A model generated the notes under the pieces. It saw only the letters and a list, made by a program, of their open reading frames with translations. It was not told the DNA's origin and did no database searches. 64,000 nucleotides of DNA from Colwellia marinimaniae (GTDB lineage: Bacteria > Pseudomonadota > Gammaproteobacteria > Enterobacterales > Alteromonadaceae): positions 60,923 through 124,922 of the forward strand of contig NZ_BDQM01000010.1 in NCBI RefSeq assembly GCF_002207865.1, read 5' to 3'. Each line of letters begins with the position of its first letter. Positions within the stretch are counted from its first letter, which is position 1. Of this stretch, positions 1-9,710 are shown piece after piece. The position numbers were made by a program, and so were the translations under genes.

Positions 1-317
1 CATCAGGTGATTTACTAGCAGCTATTAACAGTAACTTCGGTTCATTTGATGAATTTAAAGCTAAGTTCACTGATAGTGCTATCAATAACTTTGGCTCTAG
101 CTGGACTTGGTTAGTGCAGAATGCAGATGGTAGCTTAGCGATTGTAAACACGTCAAATGCAGCGACACCATTAACTGACGACGGTGTTACACCACTTATT
201 ACCGTTGATTTATGGGAACATGCTTACTACATAGATTACCGTAACGTAAGACCTGATTACCTGAAAGGTTTTTGGGCATTAGCTAACTGGGATTTTGCTC
301 AAGCTAACTTTAGCTAG
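1..317 (+). CDS. sodB: Iron superoxide dismutase, C-terminal part
   Basis: The frame is open from base 3 and ends at TAG 315-317; the N-terminal half lies outside the window. SodB converts superoxide to oxygen and hydrogen peroxide in the cytoplasm. The visible 104 residues contain the family signature DLWEHAYYIDYRN with the Asp and His metal ligands, and the SSWTWLV stretch and a C-terminus that follow E. coli SodB closely, which favours the iron form over the manganese form. A hairpin follows 20 bases after the stop. Nothing unusual is seen in the part present. Confidence 0.96.
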   Translation, partial: SGDLLAAINSNFGSFDEFKAKFTDSAINNFGSSWTWLVQNADGSLAIVNTSNAATPLTDDGVTPLITVDLWEHAYYIDYRNVRPDYLKGFWALANWDFAQANFS

Positions 318-336
318 TAAAACCTAGATCTGTATA

Positions 337-364
337 TGCCTAGTGAAGCTTGCTTTACTAGGCA
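337..364 (+). terminator. Hairpin after sodB
   Basis: Arms TGCCTAGTGAAGC and GCTTTACTAGGCA pair with one G-U and a two-base loop. Only a weak T-rich tail follows, so termination may be inefficient or need Rho. Confidence 0.6.
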
Positions 365-891
365 TTGTTAATAGAAAGACTTCGAGCCACTGCATTTTAT
401 CGCTACCGTAACAACAATAATGATAGCGACCATAGCTACATAAATTAAGGCTTGCCGCTTTAGTTTGCCTAGCCCCTCACGCGAGCCTGCTATATTAAAT
501 CAATAATAGTCATCGGCATGAGCCAAAATACCACTGACTAGCTTAAATTAACTGAGCTAAATTAAGCTGACTAAAATCAAACCAGATAAAACTTAGTAAA
601 TTCGCTTAATAAATAACGCTCAATCAACAAAAATTTAGTAGCGATTACCTTAAGCCAATATGGCTTAACCGATAAAACATAAAATTACCTAGTATTTGCA
701 TCAGGCTTTTTAAGTAAACAATTAAAGTTATCATAATTTAGTGAATAAATAGTTATAAAAAGCCAGATTTTCTTTAGACGTCAATTGTTTTTGCATAAAA
801 AAACACGCTAAAAGCCATTTAATTGGCGTACATGAAAAACTAATGAATAGTTATTCATAAATATAACCCAATAGAAAGTTCAATGTTTATG

Positions 892-907
892 CATTAGTTT
901 TTCTAAT
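892..907 (+). promoter_or_regulatory. GcvA-type operator, copy 1
   Basis: CATTAGTTTTTCTAAT contains the inverted repeat ATTAG-N5-CTAAT. CTAAT is the half site described for GcvA, a LysR-type regulator. The same 16 bases occur at 48732-48747 upstream of the gcvA gene in this window. It lies 46 bases upstream of the -10 hexamer at 954-959. Confidence 0.6.
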
Positions 908-930
908 GCCTAGACTACATTTTTTTTAGT

Positions 931-959
931 TTGTCGACCAAGGGATTCGCCACTATGAT
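931..959 (+). promoter_or_regulatory. Candidate promoter of sRNA 1
   Basis: TTGTCG at 931-936 and TATGAT at 954-959 are 17 bases apart, a good sigma-70 arrangement. Transcription would begin near 966. The operator at 892-907 sits at about -66, a usual activator position for a LysR-type protein. Confidence 0.55.
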
Positions 960-965
960 AGCTTT

Positions 966-1140
966 GTTTTCTGAGTTAGCGCAATGTTACTTTTTCTTTC
1001 TCCCAAAGAGAGTTCATTAACCAGATTACTCTGAAATGATAGCTACTATCTTTTCTCTCTGACATGTTTCTTGGAATTTAACTTCCTTCTATCAACTTGA
1101 TATTTGAGTTGGCCCGCACTTAGTTTGCGGGCTTTTTTTT
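966..1140 (+). ncRNA. Candidate GcvA-controlled small RNA 1
   Basis: About 175 bases from a predicted start near 966 to a strong intrinsic terminator. There is no open frame with a ribosome site in it. GcvB of enterobacteria is a GcvA-activated small RNA of similar length (about 200 nt), but I do not see its GU-rich R1 segment here, so I call it GcvB-like only in its control and size. Alternatively it is an unrelated transcript or an upstream leader whose gene has been lost. Confidence 0.5.
1112..1140 (+). terminator. Strong intrinsic terminator of candidate sRNA 1
   Basis: Arms GCCCGCA (1112-1118) and TGCGGGC (1126-1132) with a seven-base loop, followed by eight T. The T run is on the plus strand, so it ends a rightward transcript; lolE runs toward it from the other side. 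Confidence 0.85.
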
Positions 1141-1175
1141 GTCTTTTTTTAGCTAGAGTAAAGCTATAGAGGTGA

Positions 1176-2444
1176 TTACAGCTGGCCTAACACTTGCGCT
1201 GGCTCAATTTTTGTTGCTCGCCATGCCGGATATACGGTTGCCAACAGGCTCATAATTAACGCGGTGATAACGGTGGCGTAAACATCACTAGCATGTAAAA
1301 CACTCGGTAGGTAGTTAATAAAATAGACATCCCCCGACAAAAAGGTAACCCCAAGCAACTGCTCTAAGCCGCTCATAATATCGGTAAGGTTTAATGCAAA
1401 ATAAACACCACACAGCGCGCCTAATAGACTACCAACTACCCCATTAACCAAACCTTGAAAAATAAAGGCCAACATTATTGTTTGTGAGCTGGCACCCATG
1501 GTTTTTAAAATAGCTATATCACCTTGTTTCTCATTAACCGCCATGATCAAGGTTGAGACAATATTAAAGCTAGCTACCGCGATAACCAGCACCATGACAA
1601 TAAACATCACCATGCGCACCAACTGGATATCATTAAATAAATGTCCTTGGCTACGAGTCCAATTATTAATATAAACATAATGATCAAAATTATAGGCAAC
1701 CTGTCGGGCAATTTTAGGGGCAGCAAATACATCGGCGACTTTCAAGCGTATACTTTGTGTTTCATTACTGGCATAGCCCATAACATCACTGGCCAGGGCC
1801 AGGGGAATATAAGCTAAAGTTTCGTCTATGGTGCCGCCAAATTTGAATATAGCAACCACTTCTACCTGACGAGTGATAGGCGAAGAAAAGGCTTGGTTAA
1901 TGTCATTACCCGCTTGTGGTGGTGGTAACAATAACTGTATTTTATCGCCAAGTTGCACGGATAATTTTTTTGCCACGCCGCTACCGATTATGATGCTGTT
2001 GCTATTATGATCAGTGACCCTTAAGCCCAACCATTTACCCGCAATAATATAATCATCAATACTCGACACCTGCATTTCAAGCTCGGCATCAACGCCACGT
2101 ACTTCTACCGCTTTAAGCTGCAAGCCATGTTGCAACATGCCGGTCATTTTTATTACCGGCGCAGCAGCGAGCACTGCTTGCTCATGTTGTACTTTCTTTA
2201 TACTTTGTCGCCAATTCCTTATCGGCTCGTTAACACTGACAAGCTCAACATGCGGAACAATCGACAGTAGTTTTTGCGATAACTCTCGCTCAAAGCCATT
2301 CATCGCGCTGAGCACAATAATAAGTACGGTTACCCCTAAAGCAATACCTAGGGTAGAAGAAGCAGAGATGAAAGCAGAAAAACCATTACCATGTCGGCTA
2401 CGCACATAACGCCAGCCTAAAAAAATACTTAAGGGTTTAAACAT
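1176..2444 (-). CDS. lolE: LolE, lipoprotein-releasing permease subunit
   Basis: LolE is one of the two membrane subunits of the LolCDE ABC transporter, which extracts outer-membrane lipoproteins from the inner membrane and hands them to LolA. The 422-residue length is near the usual 414. One membrane segment lies near residues 25-48 (LGIALGVTVLIIVLSAMNGF), then a large periplasmic domain, then three C-terminal membrane segments of FtsX type. The start overlaps the lolD stop by eight bases, so the two are translationally coupled. Assignment as LolE rather than LolC rests on order (C-D-E) and on resemblance. Confidence 0.93.
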   Translation of the reverse strand: MFKPLSIFLGWRYVRSRHGNGFSAFISASSTLGIALGVTVLIIVLSAMNGFERELSQKLLSIVPHVELVSVNEPIRNWRQSIKKVQHEQAVLAAAPVIKMTGMLQHGLQLKAVEVRGVDAELEMQVSSIDDYIIAGKWLGLRVTDHNSNSIIIGSGVAKKLSVQLGDKIQLLLPPPQAGNDINQAFSSPITRQVEVVAIFKFGGTIDETLAYIPLALASDVMGYASNETQSIRLKVADVFAAPKIARQVAYNFDHYVYINNWTRSQGHLFNDIQLVRMVMFIVMVLVIAVASFNIVSTLIMAVNEKQGDIAILKTMGASSQTIMLAFIFQGLVNGVVGSLLGALCGVYFALNLTDIMSGLEQLLGVTFLSGDVYFINYLPSVLHASDVYATVITALIMSLLATVYPAWRATKIEPAQVLGQL

Positions 2445-3201
2445 ATTTATCGCTTACTGGTCGACTATTTTGACTTAAAACACTGTTAGCGTCATCGGTG
2501 ACTAATTGTTTATTACCCTCATCGAACAAGGGTGATAATTGCCCCTGTACCAACTTCACTTGCCTATCCATACGTTTTGCCAAGACAAGATCATGAGTCA
2601 CAATGACGAAACTTGTCTGAGCCGTCTTATTTAGCCTACGGATCAGTTGATAAATTTGCTCGGCGGTATCACTATCTAAATTCCCTGTTGGCTCATCAGC
2701 CAAGACTAAAGAGGGTTTGGTAACCAAGGCTCGAGCAATCGCCACGCGTTGACGTTCGCCACCTGATAATTGTGAAGGCCGGTAATCAATTCGATGACTT
2801 AAGCTAACCTGGTCAAGCATATTCTTGGCTGCTAACAATGCATCTTTGGGTTTGTCACCTCTAATCATCAATGGCATAGCAACATTTTCTTGAGCGCTAA
2901 ATTCCATCATCAAATGGTGAAATTGATAAATAAAACCAATATGCTGATTTCTAAATTTAGCTCTTTCTTTGTCTGATAATTGGTGAATATCGATGCCATT
3001 GATAAGCACCTTGCCTGAAGTAGGCGTATCTAAAGCGCCGGCAAGGTGTAAGAAGGTACTTTTCCCGCAGCCCGAGCTACCCACAACGGCAAGAAGCTCA
3101 CCCTTGTCAACACTGAGGTCTAAGTCTTTTAATACCTTAGTTTCGATGTCACCTTGCTTATATGATTTAGTTAGTTGACAACACTGTAATACTTTACTCA
3201 T
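2437..3201 (-). CDS. lolD: LolD, lipoprotein-releasing ATPase
   Basis: This is the cytoplasmic ATPase of LolCDE, which powers lipoprotein release. Walker A GSSGCGKST is at residues 41-49, the signature LSGGE at 145-149, Walker B LVLADE at 165-170 with catalytic Glu170, and the H-loop His203. At 254 residues it is slightly longer than E. coli LolD because of a C-terminal tail. It starts 12 bases after lolC and overlaps lolE, so lolCDE is one operon. Confidence 0.95.
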   Translation of the reverse strand: MSKVLQCCQLTKSYKQGDIETKVLKDLDLSVDKGELLAVVGSSGCGKSTFLHLAGALDTPTSGKVLINGIDIHQLSDKERAKFRNQHIGFIYQFHHLMMEFSAQENVAMPLMIRGDKPKDALLAAKNMLDQVSLSHRIDYRPSQLSGGERQRVAIARALVTKPSLVLADEPTGNLDSDTAEQIYQLIRRLNKTAQTSFVIVTHDLVLAKRMDRQVKLVQGQLSPLFDEGNKQLVTDDANSVLSQNSRPVSDKYV

Positions 3202-3213
3202 TAGTTCATAACC

Positions 3214-4506
3214 TTATTCATTTCGTAACACCTGTGCCGGCTGAGTGGTCGACGCTTGATATGCCGGATAAAGCGTGGCAAGAAAACTCATGACCAGTGC
3301 TGATAAAATAATAGTTAGCACATCAAAGAACTCCAACTTTATCGGTAAACTTTGTACGCCGAAGCCAAATAAATTAACCCCTATCACCAGCATTATATCG
3401 TTCAGATTCAGTGCTAATATCACGCCAATAACCCCACCTAAGCTAACGCCCCACAAACCATTAACCATGCCCTGAGTAATAAAAATCTTAATCACATCAG
3501 TACGCGCCAAACCTAATGTTTGTAATATGCCAATTTCAGCTTGTTTATCAACAACAACCATCACCAGCGCCGAGACAATATTAAAGGTAGCAACAACAAC
3601 AATTAAACTAAGCATTAACCACATCATATTTTTTTCCATTTTTACTGCGGAAAATAATGCCCCTTGGCTTTCATTCCAAGTGCTAAAACTAACGGAATGC
3701 AGAGGATTGCCTGTTTGCTTACGTAATTGTGCACTTTGTTGCTTACTTTCAAGTGCGGTTACTACTTGCTGGGCATTAAAGGCGTCATCTAAATAAAGGC
3801 GTAATTTATCAATACCATCGCCCGTTCGCCTGAGTAATTTTGCGCCATAGCGACTGTCCACATAAACCATGGCATCATCAACTTGTGAGCCAATATGAAA
3901 AATACCTGCCACGGTAAAAACACGTTGTACCGGTATACGCCCCATGGGGGTAAAAATGCTCTTATTGGGCAGTACCAAACGCACTTCATCACCCAGGTTC
4001 ACTTGTAATTTATTGGCTAATGACTGCCCTAATACTAAGGAGTAGCTTTGGCTCGAAAGATTTGCCAGACTACCGGCAACCATATGACTGCTAATAATAT
4101 TTTGTCTTTCAAATTTAGGCATAATACCTTGTAGTAAAACGCCTTGAAGACCTGTTGTCGATTGAATTAAGGCCTCACTTTCCAGAAAAGGTGTCACTTG
4201 CAGCACATGAGGCTGAGTAAGAAGTTCTTTGCGTAAGCTTTGCCAATATGAGTTTTGCGTAGCACCAGTACCTTTATCAGCCTCTTTATCAGGAAAGTCA
4301 CTGACAATGACATGGGGGATAATACCTAAGATGCGTCTTTTTTGCTCACCTTCAAAACCGTTCATCACGGAGACCACGGTAATCAGTGATGCCACCCCTA
4401 ATAAAATACCGACAGTGGAAAAGAAAGTAATAAAAGAAACAAAGCCAGTGGGGCTTTTACTACGACTATAACGTAGCCCGATGAAGATGCTAATAGGTTG
4501 AAACAT
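3214..4506 (-). CDS. lolC: LolC, lipoprotein-releasing permease subunit
   Basis: First gene of the lolCDE operon and the second membrane subunit; in E. coli LolC is the subunit that recruits LolA. It has 430 residues with an N-terminal membrane segment (near residues 26-50), a periplasmic domain, and three C-terminal FtsX-type segments. It resembles LolE across its length, as expected for two paralogues in the transporter. Upstream lies a 180-base divergent region shared with the PilZ-like gene. Confidence 0.92.
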   Translation of the reverse strand: MFQPISIFIGLRYSRSKSPTGFVSFITFFSTVGILLGVASLITVVSVMNGFEGEQKRRILGIIPHVIVSDFPDKEADKGTGATQNSYWQSLRKELLTQPHVLQVTPFLESEALIQSTTGLQGVLLQGIMPKFERQNIISSHMVAGSLANLSSQSYSLVLGQSLANKLQVNLGDEVRLVLPNKSIFTPMGRIPVQRVFTVAGIFHIGSQVDDAMVYVDSRYGAKLLRRTGDGIDKLRLYLDDAFNAQQVVTALESKQQSAQLRKQTGNPLHSVSFSTWNESQGALFSAVKMEKNMMWLMLSLIVVVATFNIVSALVMVVVDKQAEIGILQTLGLARTDVIKIFITQGMVNGLWGVSLGGVIGVILALNLNDIMLVIGVNLFGFGVQSLPIKLEFFDVLTIILSALVMSFLATLYPAYQASTTQPAQVLRNE

Positions 4507-4687
4507 TAGGTATTATTATTTTATCTGCGGCCAATTTAGAATGGTCTGTAGCATAACACAGTCACTATAATTGTCTGAGATAAATAGCCGGAGGGATAGG
4601 TATAGTTACAATTTTCTGTTATAAGTTTCAGCTATGGTATTATTTTTTTTAACTTTTACCTTATTTATGAAAAGCACTCTCTTTTAA

Positions 4688-5305
4688 ATGGAAACTGATC
4701 CGATGATTACTCATTCCCTTGAACAAAAATTAAGCCTATATCATGAGTTTTTTGCCATTGAGCATGACTTCTCGGTAAATATTACCACCATAAAAAAAGA
4801 GGAAGCCAGTAGTTTTGCACAATTTATGAGCCGTATGCCAATGCCATTTAAACTGTCAACTGAGATGAACTCAATCGATCAATCGGCGTTAAGATCATTA
4901 CAAAGTTTAGGCAATAGCGCAACTCAACTAGTTAGCTTCCTTAATCAACAATCACAGAAAATTGATTTACTGGTCGGCTATATTCTTAGTCAACAAGATG
5001 ACGTTCAATATAGGTACCAAGGCATAAAGTTTGGCGGTGGTGGCATTAAATTTATCGCGCCAACTGTATTTAGTATTGGCCAAATACTTGAGCTAAAAAT
5101 ATTTTTACTGGAAAATAATTGTGCTATCTATTGTTATGGTGAAGTAGTCGAGGTTGAGTCGGCTAACGAACAGTTTGCCTACAAGGTAACTTTTCACTTT
5201 ATACGAGAAGAAGATAGAGAGATATTGGTGCGTGCCAGTTTACATGAGCAATCTAAACAATTACAAAAACTGGCGAAATTACGCAATCAAGAAAATGATC
5301 GATAA
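4688..5305 (+). CDS. PilZ-like domain protein
   Basis: A 205-residue soluble protein, 200 if the in-frame ATG at 4703 is used; that ATG has a GGAA 11 bases upstream, so either start is possible. The C-terminal half around KFGGGGIKFIAP (about residues 114-125) followed by alternating hydrophobic strands resembles a PilZ domain, which in other proteins binds cyclic di-GMP. The usual RxxxR motif is not evident, so binding of the nucleotide is doubtful. The C-terminus is a charged helix. It faces the receptor gene at 5363-6529. Its function is unknown. Confidence 0.6.
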   Translation: METDPMITHSLEQKLSLYHEFFAIEHDFSVNITTIKKEEASSFAQFMSRMPMPFKLSTEMNSIDQSALRSLQSLGNSATQLVSFLNQQSQKIDLLVGYILSQQDDVQYRYQGIKFGGGGIKFIAPTVFSIGQILELKIFLLENNCAIYCYGEVVEVESANEQFAYKVTFHFIREEDREILVRASLHEQSKQLQKLAKLRNQENDR

Positions 5306-5362
5306 AGCAAACACTTATCTTATTTAAAGTAAAACATCTGCGACTCATTTAGAACATAAAAA

Positions 5363-6529
5363 CTAAACACAAATTCTATTGATAGCCTGCTCTACTTCTT
5401 TGGACGTTTGTTGCTGCTGCTCGGCATGTGCGGCAACAGAATTTAAACCACTGTTGATATCATGACTTAAGGATACTACCGCTAACATAGTGTCATTAAT
5501 CGATGACGTTGCGCTTTGTTGCGCCAACGTTGTACTGGCGATTTGTGATGTTAAATTATCAACATCTTGACAAGCATAACCAATTTTATCTAATGCTTTA
5601 ACAACGTCAGCGGAATACTTTAACGAGTCTTGGGTTAACTTATGGCCTTTACTGATACTATTGACGGCATTGCTTGATTTAGTTTGTAAGCGCTCAACCA
5701 TAGCTTGTATTTCTACCGTTGACTCTTGAGTTCGGTGCGCTAAGGCTCGAACTTCATCAGCAACAACAGCAAAACCTCGGCCCTGCTCACCCGCGCGCGC
5801 AGCTTCAATGGCCGCATTTAAGGCAAGTAAATTGGTTTGCTCGGCAATACCTTTAATAACATCTAAGACAGAGCCGATACGAGCACATTCCTCTTGCAGT
5901 AAAGCAAGCTCTTTTGCCATCTCCCCCACTTCACTCGCCACAGCCTCAATAGTTTTTTGACTAATATTAGAGGAATTGACTCCTTCGGCTAAGGTTTCCA
6001 TGACTGAACTAGTTGTTTCACTTACTTGTTCAGCACTGTTTGATAAACTTGATGAGGTATTGGCTACATCCTCAATCGACTCTGCCATTTGCGCAATTTG
6101 TACAGTTGAGTTTTCCACCAACTTGATTGACTCGCTCATTTGCTGAGACAACGAAGTAGACCCTTGGCATAACACTTCTGACTCTTGGCGGATAACGTTA
6201 ACTACATCGGCTAAACCAACAATAAAATGACTAAGCTCATTGGTTACTTGCGCAAGATCATCATTGGCAGGATCTTTTAATGGCTCTGCTGGCGCTTCTT
6301 CGGTACTGACAACCATATCAATATAAGCATTTAAACGCAGTAATCGATTGGTTAACATATGGGTGAAAAAAAAGTAGCTCACCAGGCTTTGTAACACCAC
6401 TAAAGCACTGAATATTACCACCAAGGTAAAGTTACTCACTGAGTCGATCATAAAAAAAGTGCTAAAAATAAATACTAAGCCTATGGCTAAATTGGGTATA
6501 AGGAGCTTTATCGATAGTTTACTGAGCAT
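5363..6529 (-). CDS. Methyl-accepting chemotaxis-type receptor without periplasmic sensor
   Basis: The cytoplasmic signalling tip [20 protein letters not shown] and the flanking heptad-rich helices identify an MCP. Two membrane segments lie close together at the N-terminus (about residues 8-28 and 33-57), so there is almost no periplasmic sensor domain; the signal must come from inside or within the membrane. The frame extends ten codons further to 6559, but the ATG at 6529 has a GAGA Shine-Dalgarno element and is preferred. No che genes are nearby, and the ligand is unknown. Confidence 0.88.
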   Translation of the reverse strand: MLSKLSIKLLIPNLAIGLVFIFSTFFMIDSVSNFTLVVIFSALVVLQSLVSYFFFTHMLTNRLLRLNAYIDMVVSTEEAPAEPLKDPANDDLAQVTNELSHFIVGLADVVNVIRQESEVLCQGSTSLSQQMSESIKLVENSTVQIAQMAESIEDVANTSSSLSNSAEQVSETTSSVMETLAEGVNSSNISQKTIEAVASEVGEMAKELALLQEECARIGSVLDVIKGIAEQTNLLALNAAIEAARAGEQGRGFAVVADEVRALAHRTQESTVEIQAMVERLQTKSSNAVNSISKGHKLTQDSLKYSADVVKALDKIGYACQDVDNLTSQIASTTLAQQSATSSINDTMLAVVSLSHDINSGLNSVAAHAEQQQQTSKEVEQAINRICV

Positions 6530-6666
6530 ACTATTTTCTCTTTTGTTTTTTTTATTCATACTAGGAATTTTTATACTAAGTATTTTATATAGTAGAATAA
6601 ATTACCTGTACAGCATTATTTTTGCTAGTATTTTCATCAAAGTTATCAAAAAAGGTATTAGCATCT

Positions 6667-6843
6667 ATGTCATTAATCGCAATAATTATTATAACCCTTG
6701 CTATAGGTATTATCCCTGGAGGAATTTTGTTATTAAGAAAATCGGCGAAAAAATTTAATTTAACACCAGAGCAACTGCTAAAAATTAAGCAGCGTAACGA
6801 AATGCTTGATAAAGAAGATCAAGAAGAACAAGACAAAAAATAA
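6667..6843 (+). CDS. Small single-span membrane protein, DUF2897-like
   Basis: A 58-residue protein: an N-terminal membrane helix (SLIAIIIITLAIGIIPGGIL), then a basic segment and a strongly acidic lysine/glutamate tail. The frame is open from 6622, but ATG 6667 has AAGG upstream and places the helix at the N-terminus, as usual for this family. I recall the DUF2897 family of Shewanella and relatives having this shape; the match is from memory. Its function is unknown. It converges with ppiC. Confidence 0.65.
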   Translation: MSLIAIIIITLAIGIIPGGILLLRKSAKKFNLTPEQLLKIKQRNEMLDKEDQEEQDKK

Positions 6844-6872
6844 GAAGAGAGCAACAGGATTAAAATAATTCG

Positions 6873-7151
6873 TTAATTTCGGTATAGGGTTTTAATCAAA
6901 TGATAGCCAAATTTTGTTTTTATCGGTCCGTGTACTTTTAATATCGGTCTTTTAAAGACCACATCATCAAAAGCTTTCACCATTTTTCCGCGGCGAAACT
7001 CGCCCAAATCACCACCTTTTTTCTTCGATGGACAAAGGGAATATTTTTTTGCTAGTACGCCAAAATTAGCACCGTTAGCAAGTTGTGCTTTTATTTCTAT
7101 CGCTTGTTGTTCAGTTTTCACTAAAATATGTAATGCACATGCACTCGCCAT
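6873..7151 (-). CDS. ppiC: Peptidyl-prolyl cis-trans isomerase C (parvulin)
   Basis: A 92-residue stand-alone parvulin, the size of E. coli PpiC (93). It catalyses cis-trans isomerisation of peptidyl-prolyl bonds in the cytoplasm. The family landmarks are present: ALHILVKTE at the N-terminus, [16 protein letters not shown] in the middle, and [13 protein letters not shown] at the C-terminus. There is no signal peptide. It is a single gene, convergent with the small membrane protein gene. Confidence 0.94.
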   Translation of the reverse strand: MASACALHILVKTEQQAIEIKAQLANGANFGVLAKKYSLCPSKKKGGDLGEFRRGKMVKAFDDVVFKRPILKVHGPIKTKFGYHLIKTLYRN

Positions 7152-7445
7152 AGCTGTTATACCTATTGAGTTGAGATTATTGTTGTTATTATACTAGATA
7201 TACTAAGAGCAATGGCACTAATTATTTGCTGGTCTAAAAATGGTCTAAACTGCCAATTTTACCCTTATATTTACTGCCCTAGTTCGCTTTGACTCAAGTA
7301 AGCTATTGGCTTTTAAAAGGTCCCTCATTGAACATTGATTATTTAATGAGCTCAAATACCACAAAATTACAAATAATTACTTTTACTTACCTTTTTCATG
7401 ACATAATATGTCAATGAATTTAACTACTCGGCGTGACTTATACTT

Positions 7446-8045
7446 ATGAAAACAATCCAACACCTGTTTGATAATAATAAACGATGGGCAGAAAAAATTA
7501 CTAAAGAAAACCCTGGTTTTTTTAAATCTTTATCTGAACAACAATCACCCAAATACTTATGGATAGGTTGCTCTGACTCTCGTGTACCTGCCAATGAGTT
7601 ACTTGGTATGCAACCTGGTGAAGTCTTTGTACACCGTAATATAGCGAACCAAGTTATTCATACCGACTTAAACTGTTTATCTGTTATTCAATATGCCGTC
7701 GATGTATTAAAAGTACAGCATATTATCGTTTGTGGTCATTATGGTTGTGGTGGTGTCAGTGCCGCCCTGGATAATAAAAGCCATGGCCTTATTGATAACT
7801 GGTTACGCCATATTGAAGATGTTTACCGTTTCCATAAAGAAGAGATGGACAAGCTTACCGATGAGAAAGAGCGGATTAATTTATTATGTGAGCTCAATGT
7901 TATCGAGCAAGTAGCCAATATATGTAAAACCACCACCTTGTTAACAGCTTGGCATAATAAACAGGATATTACTGTGCATGGCGTAGTATACAACTTACAC
8001 GATGGCATTTTAAAAGATCTTAACGTGTCTGCCAACAGCAAATAA
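7446..8045 (+). CDS. can: Beta-class carbonic anhydrase
   Basis: It interconverts CO2 and bicarbonate in the cytoplasm, supplying bicarbonate for carboxylations. Zinc ligands Cys42, Asp44, His98 and Cys101 are at the same numbers as in E. coli Can, with Arg46 forming the Asp-Arg pair. The 199-residue length is slightly short of the E. coli protein (220). It is a single gene with its own terminator, convergent with hppD. Confidence 0.95.
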   Translation: MKTIQHLFDNNKRWAEKITKENPGFFKSLSEQQSPKYLWIGCSDSRVPANELLGMQPGEVFVHRNIANQVIHTDLNCLSVIQYAVDVLKVQHIIVCGHYGCGGVSAALDNKSHGLIDNWLRHIEDVYRFHKEEMDKLTDEKERINLLCELNVIEQVANICKTTTLLTAWHNKQDITVHGVVYNLHDGILKDLNVSANSK

Positions 8046-8083
8046 ACAGGAGTATATTTAGTTAACTAGACAGACAAGCAATA

Positions 8084-8119
8084 AAAAACCAGCAAACTTA
8101 ACTCAGTTAGCTGGTTTTT
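8084..8119. terminator. Bidirectional terminator between can and hppD
   Basis: Arms AAAAACCAGC (8084-8093) and GCTGGTTTTT (8110-8119). A-runs and T-runs on both sides let it serve the two convergent genes. Confidence 0.85.
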
Positions 8120-8144
8120 AGCAAAATATATCCTTGCTTATTTA

Positions 8145-9200
8145 CTATAAAACGCCACGTTCAATTTGATTTAATTCAATTGATTTAAACAAGGTTGAAA
8201 AATTACCCTCACCAAAACCTTGATCATTCACTCGCTGGATCATTTCAATAAATATGGGACCGAATAAGTTTTTAGTAAATATCTGCAATAAGTAAGTATT
8301 TTCACCTTGGCTATCAACCAAAATTTGATGCTCTTTAATCTTATCTTTATCTTCTTTTACCCAAGGTACGCGGTCAAATATATCATCATAATACTCAGGC
8401 AAAATATTTAGCGTATCAATAATGTCGCTATCTAACTTATCAAGTGAGCCGACAAGATCATCCGTTATAAAAGCTAAATGCTGCACGCCAGGGCCATTAT
8501 ATTCTTTTAAATACTCATCAATTTGATTATTGGTACTGCCTTTACCTTCATTAATGGGTATACAGAATTTACCACAAGGTGATTGCAGTGCATAAGAGAT
8601 CAATGCTGTTTTAATACCTTTGATATCAAAATAGCGAATTTCGGTAAAACCAAAAACGTCTTTATAAAAATCAGCCCATTTATGCATGGTGCCTTGACGA
8701 ACATTGTTAGTCATATGATCAACCGCTAAAAAGCCTTTGTCTTCAACGATAACGGGCTCATCAATATCTTCAAAGTCGGTATCATAGATCAAACCTTTAT
8801 TTTTACCTGTTCTGGCAAAGTTATCGATGAAATAGATAAGGCTATCACCAATACCAAAAATTGCTGGATAGGGAAGTTTGTTGGCTTCATTTTCTGCAGA
8901 TTTTGCACCACGCTTCACCGCTTCAGTAAAAGCAAAATCAGCATCTTCAACACGCCAGCCCATAGAACAAATGGCAGGACCATGACTTTTAGCAAATTCT
9001 TTAGAAAAACCTGATTTTTCATTATTGATAAGAAAATGGATGTCATTTTGATTATAGTAATCAACATCACGTCCTTTCATTTTTTTGGTTTTAGAAAAAC
9101 CAAAGCCATAAAAAGCTTTTTCCATAAAATCAGAGTCGGGGGTGGCATATTCAGTAAACTCAATACCACAAAGTTTTAATGGGTTCTTACATTCGGTCAT
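8145..9200 (-). CDS. hppD: 4-hydroxyphenylpyruvate dioxygenase
   Basis: This non-haem iron enzyme turns 4-hydroxyphenylpyruvate into homogentisate in tyrosine breakdown. With the start at 9200 the protein has 351 residues and the iron ligands are His162 (VDHMT), His241 (GVQHLAF) and Glu319 (PIFIEMIQR), matching the known facial triad. The frame runs seven codons further to 9221, but GGAAGAG lies eight bases before the ATG at 9200. No other homogentisate-pathway genes are adjacent. Confidence 0.95.
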   Translation of the reverse strand: MTECKNPLKLCGIEFTEYATPDSDFMEKAFYGFGFSKTKKMKGRDVDYYNQNDIHFLINNEKSGFSKEFAKSHGPAICSMGWRVEDADFAFTEAVKRGAKSAENEANKLPYPAIFGIGDSLIYFIDNFARTGKNKGLIYDTDFEDIDEPVIVEDKGFLAVDHMTNNVRQGTMHKWADFYKDVFGFTEIRYFDIKGIKTALISYALQSPCGKFCIPINEGKGSTNNQIDEYLKEYNGPGVQHLAFITDDLVGSLDKLDSDIIDTLNILPEYYDDIFDRVPWVKEDKDKIKEHQILVDSQGENTYLLQIFTKNLFGPIFIEMIQRVNDQGFGEGNFSTLFKSIELNQIERGVL

Positions 9201-9710
9201 TGTTATTTCTCTTCCAATCATATTCTTATATTAAAGCTATTATCAATGGCAAAGCTTAGAAGCGAAAGAGCTGTTAGTACGAGGCCTAATCTATGGTTGT
9301 AACAGAAATTGTACGAGTATTTTGTTAAAAACCTTGCTCACTGCTAACAAGGCTATACTGATGCTAGTAGTCCACTGTATACATTTATGTACAGTGGTAA
9401 TTTGCACTAATAGAATCAGCACTACTCACTTGATATTTACCTGATAGCAAGCACTGGTGTTACTGACCTACTATGCTTTCAAGCAATAAAACAGCAATTA
9501 CCATGGTTGTATATAAAATAGCTAGTTGATCTCTCATGGATTTTTCTGGGCAATTACAATTTAATTCTATAAATTTCTTAGCAAAATCAGCCAGAACAAC
9601 TAACCTTAAATTATAGCAGGTGCTTTTTACTTTACCTTTACAAGCTGTTAGGTACTAACTTTTGCTAATTTATCTTAAATGGATAGTTTTTCGCTCTTTT
9701 GGAGGTAGTT
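9201..9710. other. Intergenic stretch before prkA, with an inverted repeat at 9372-9397
   Basis: These 500 bases hold the divergent upstream regions of hppD and prkA. The only structure I see is the inverted repeat with arms CCACTGTA and TACAGTGG around a ten-base centre at 9372-9397, which could be an operator or a hairpin. I looked for a sigma-54 promoter before prkA, as reported for enterobacterial yeaGH, and found no convincing GG/GC pair. Confidence 0.5.

Larger units (their letters stand above)
365..1175. other. Intergenic stretch between sodB and lolE
   Basis: No convincing protein gene is seen in these roughly 800 bases. The first half (365-890) is plain AT-rich DNA in which I recognise nothing. 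The second half carries a GcvA-type operator, a good promoter and a strong terminator, listed separately as a candidate small RNA gene. Confidence 0.6.

Noticed and set aside
9290..9330. TyrR/PhhR-type box upstream of hppD
   Set aside because: GTAACAGAAATTGTAC has some symmetry but does not fit TGTAAA-N6-TTTACA well.
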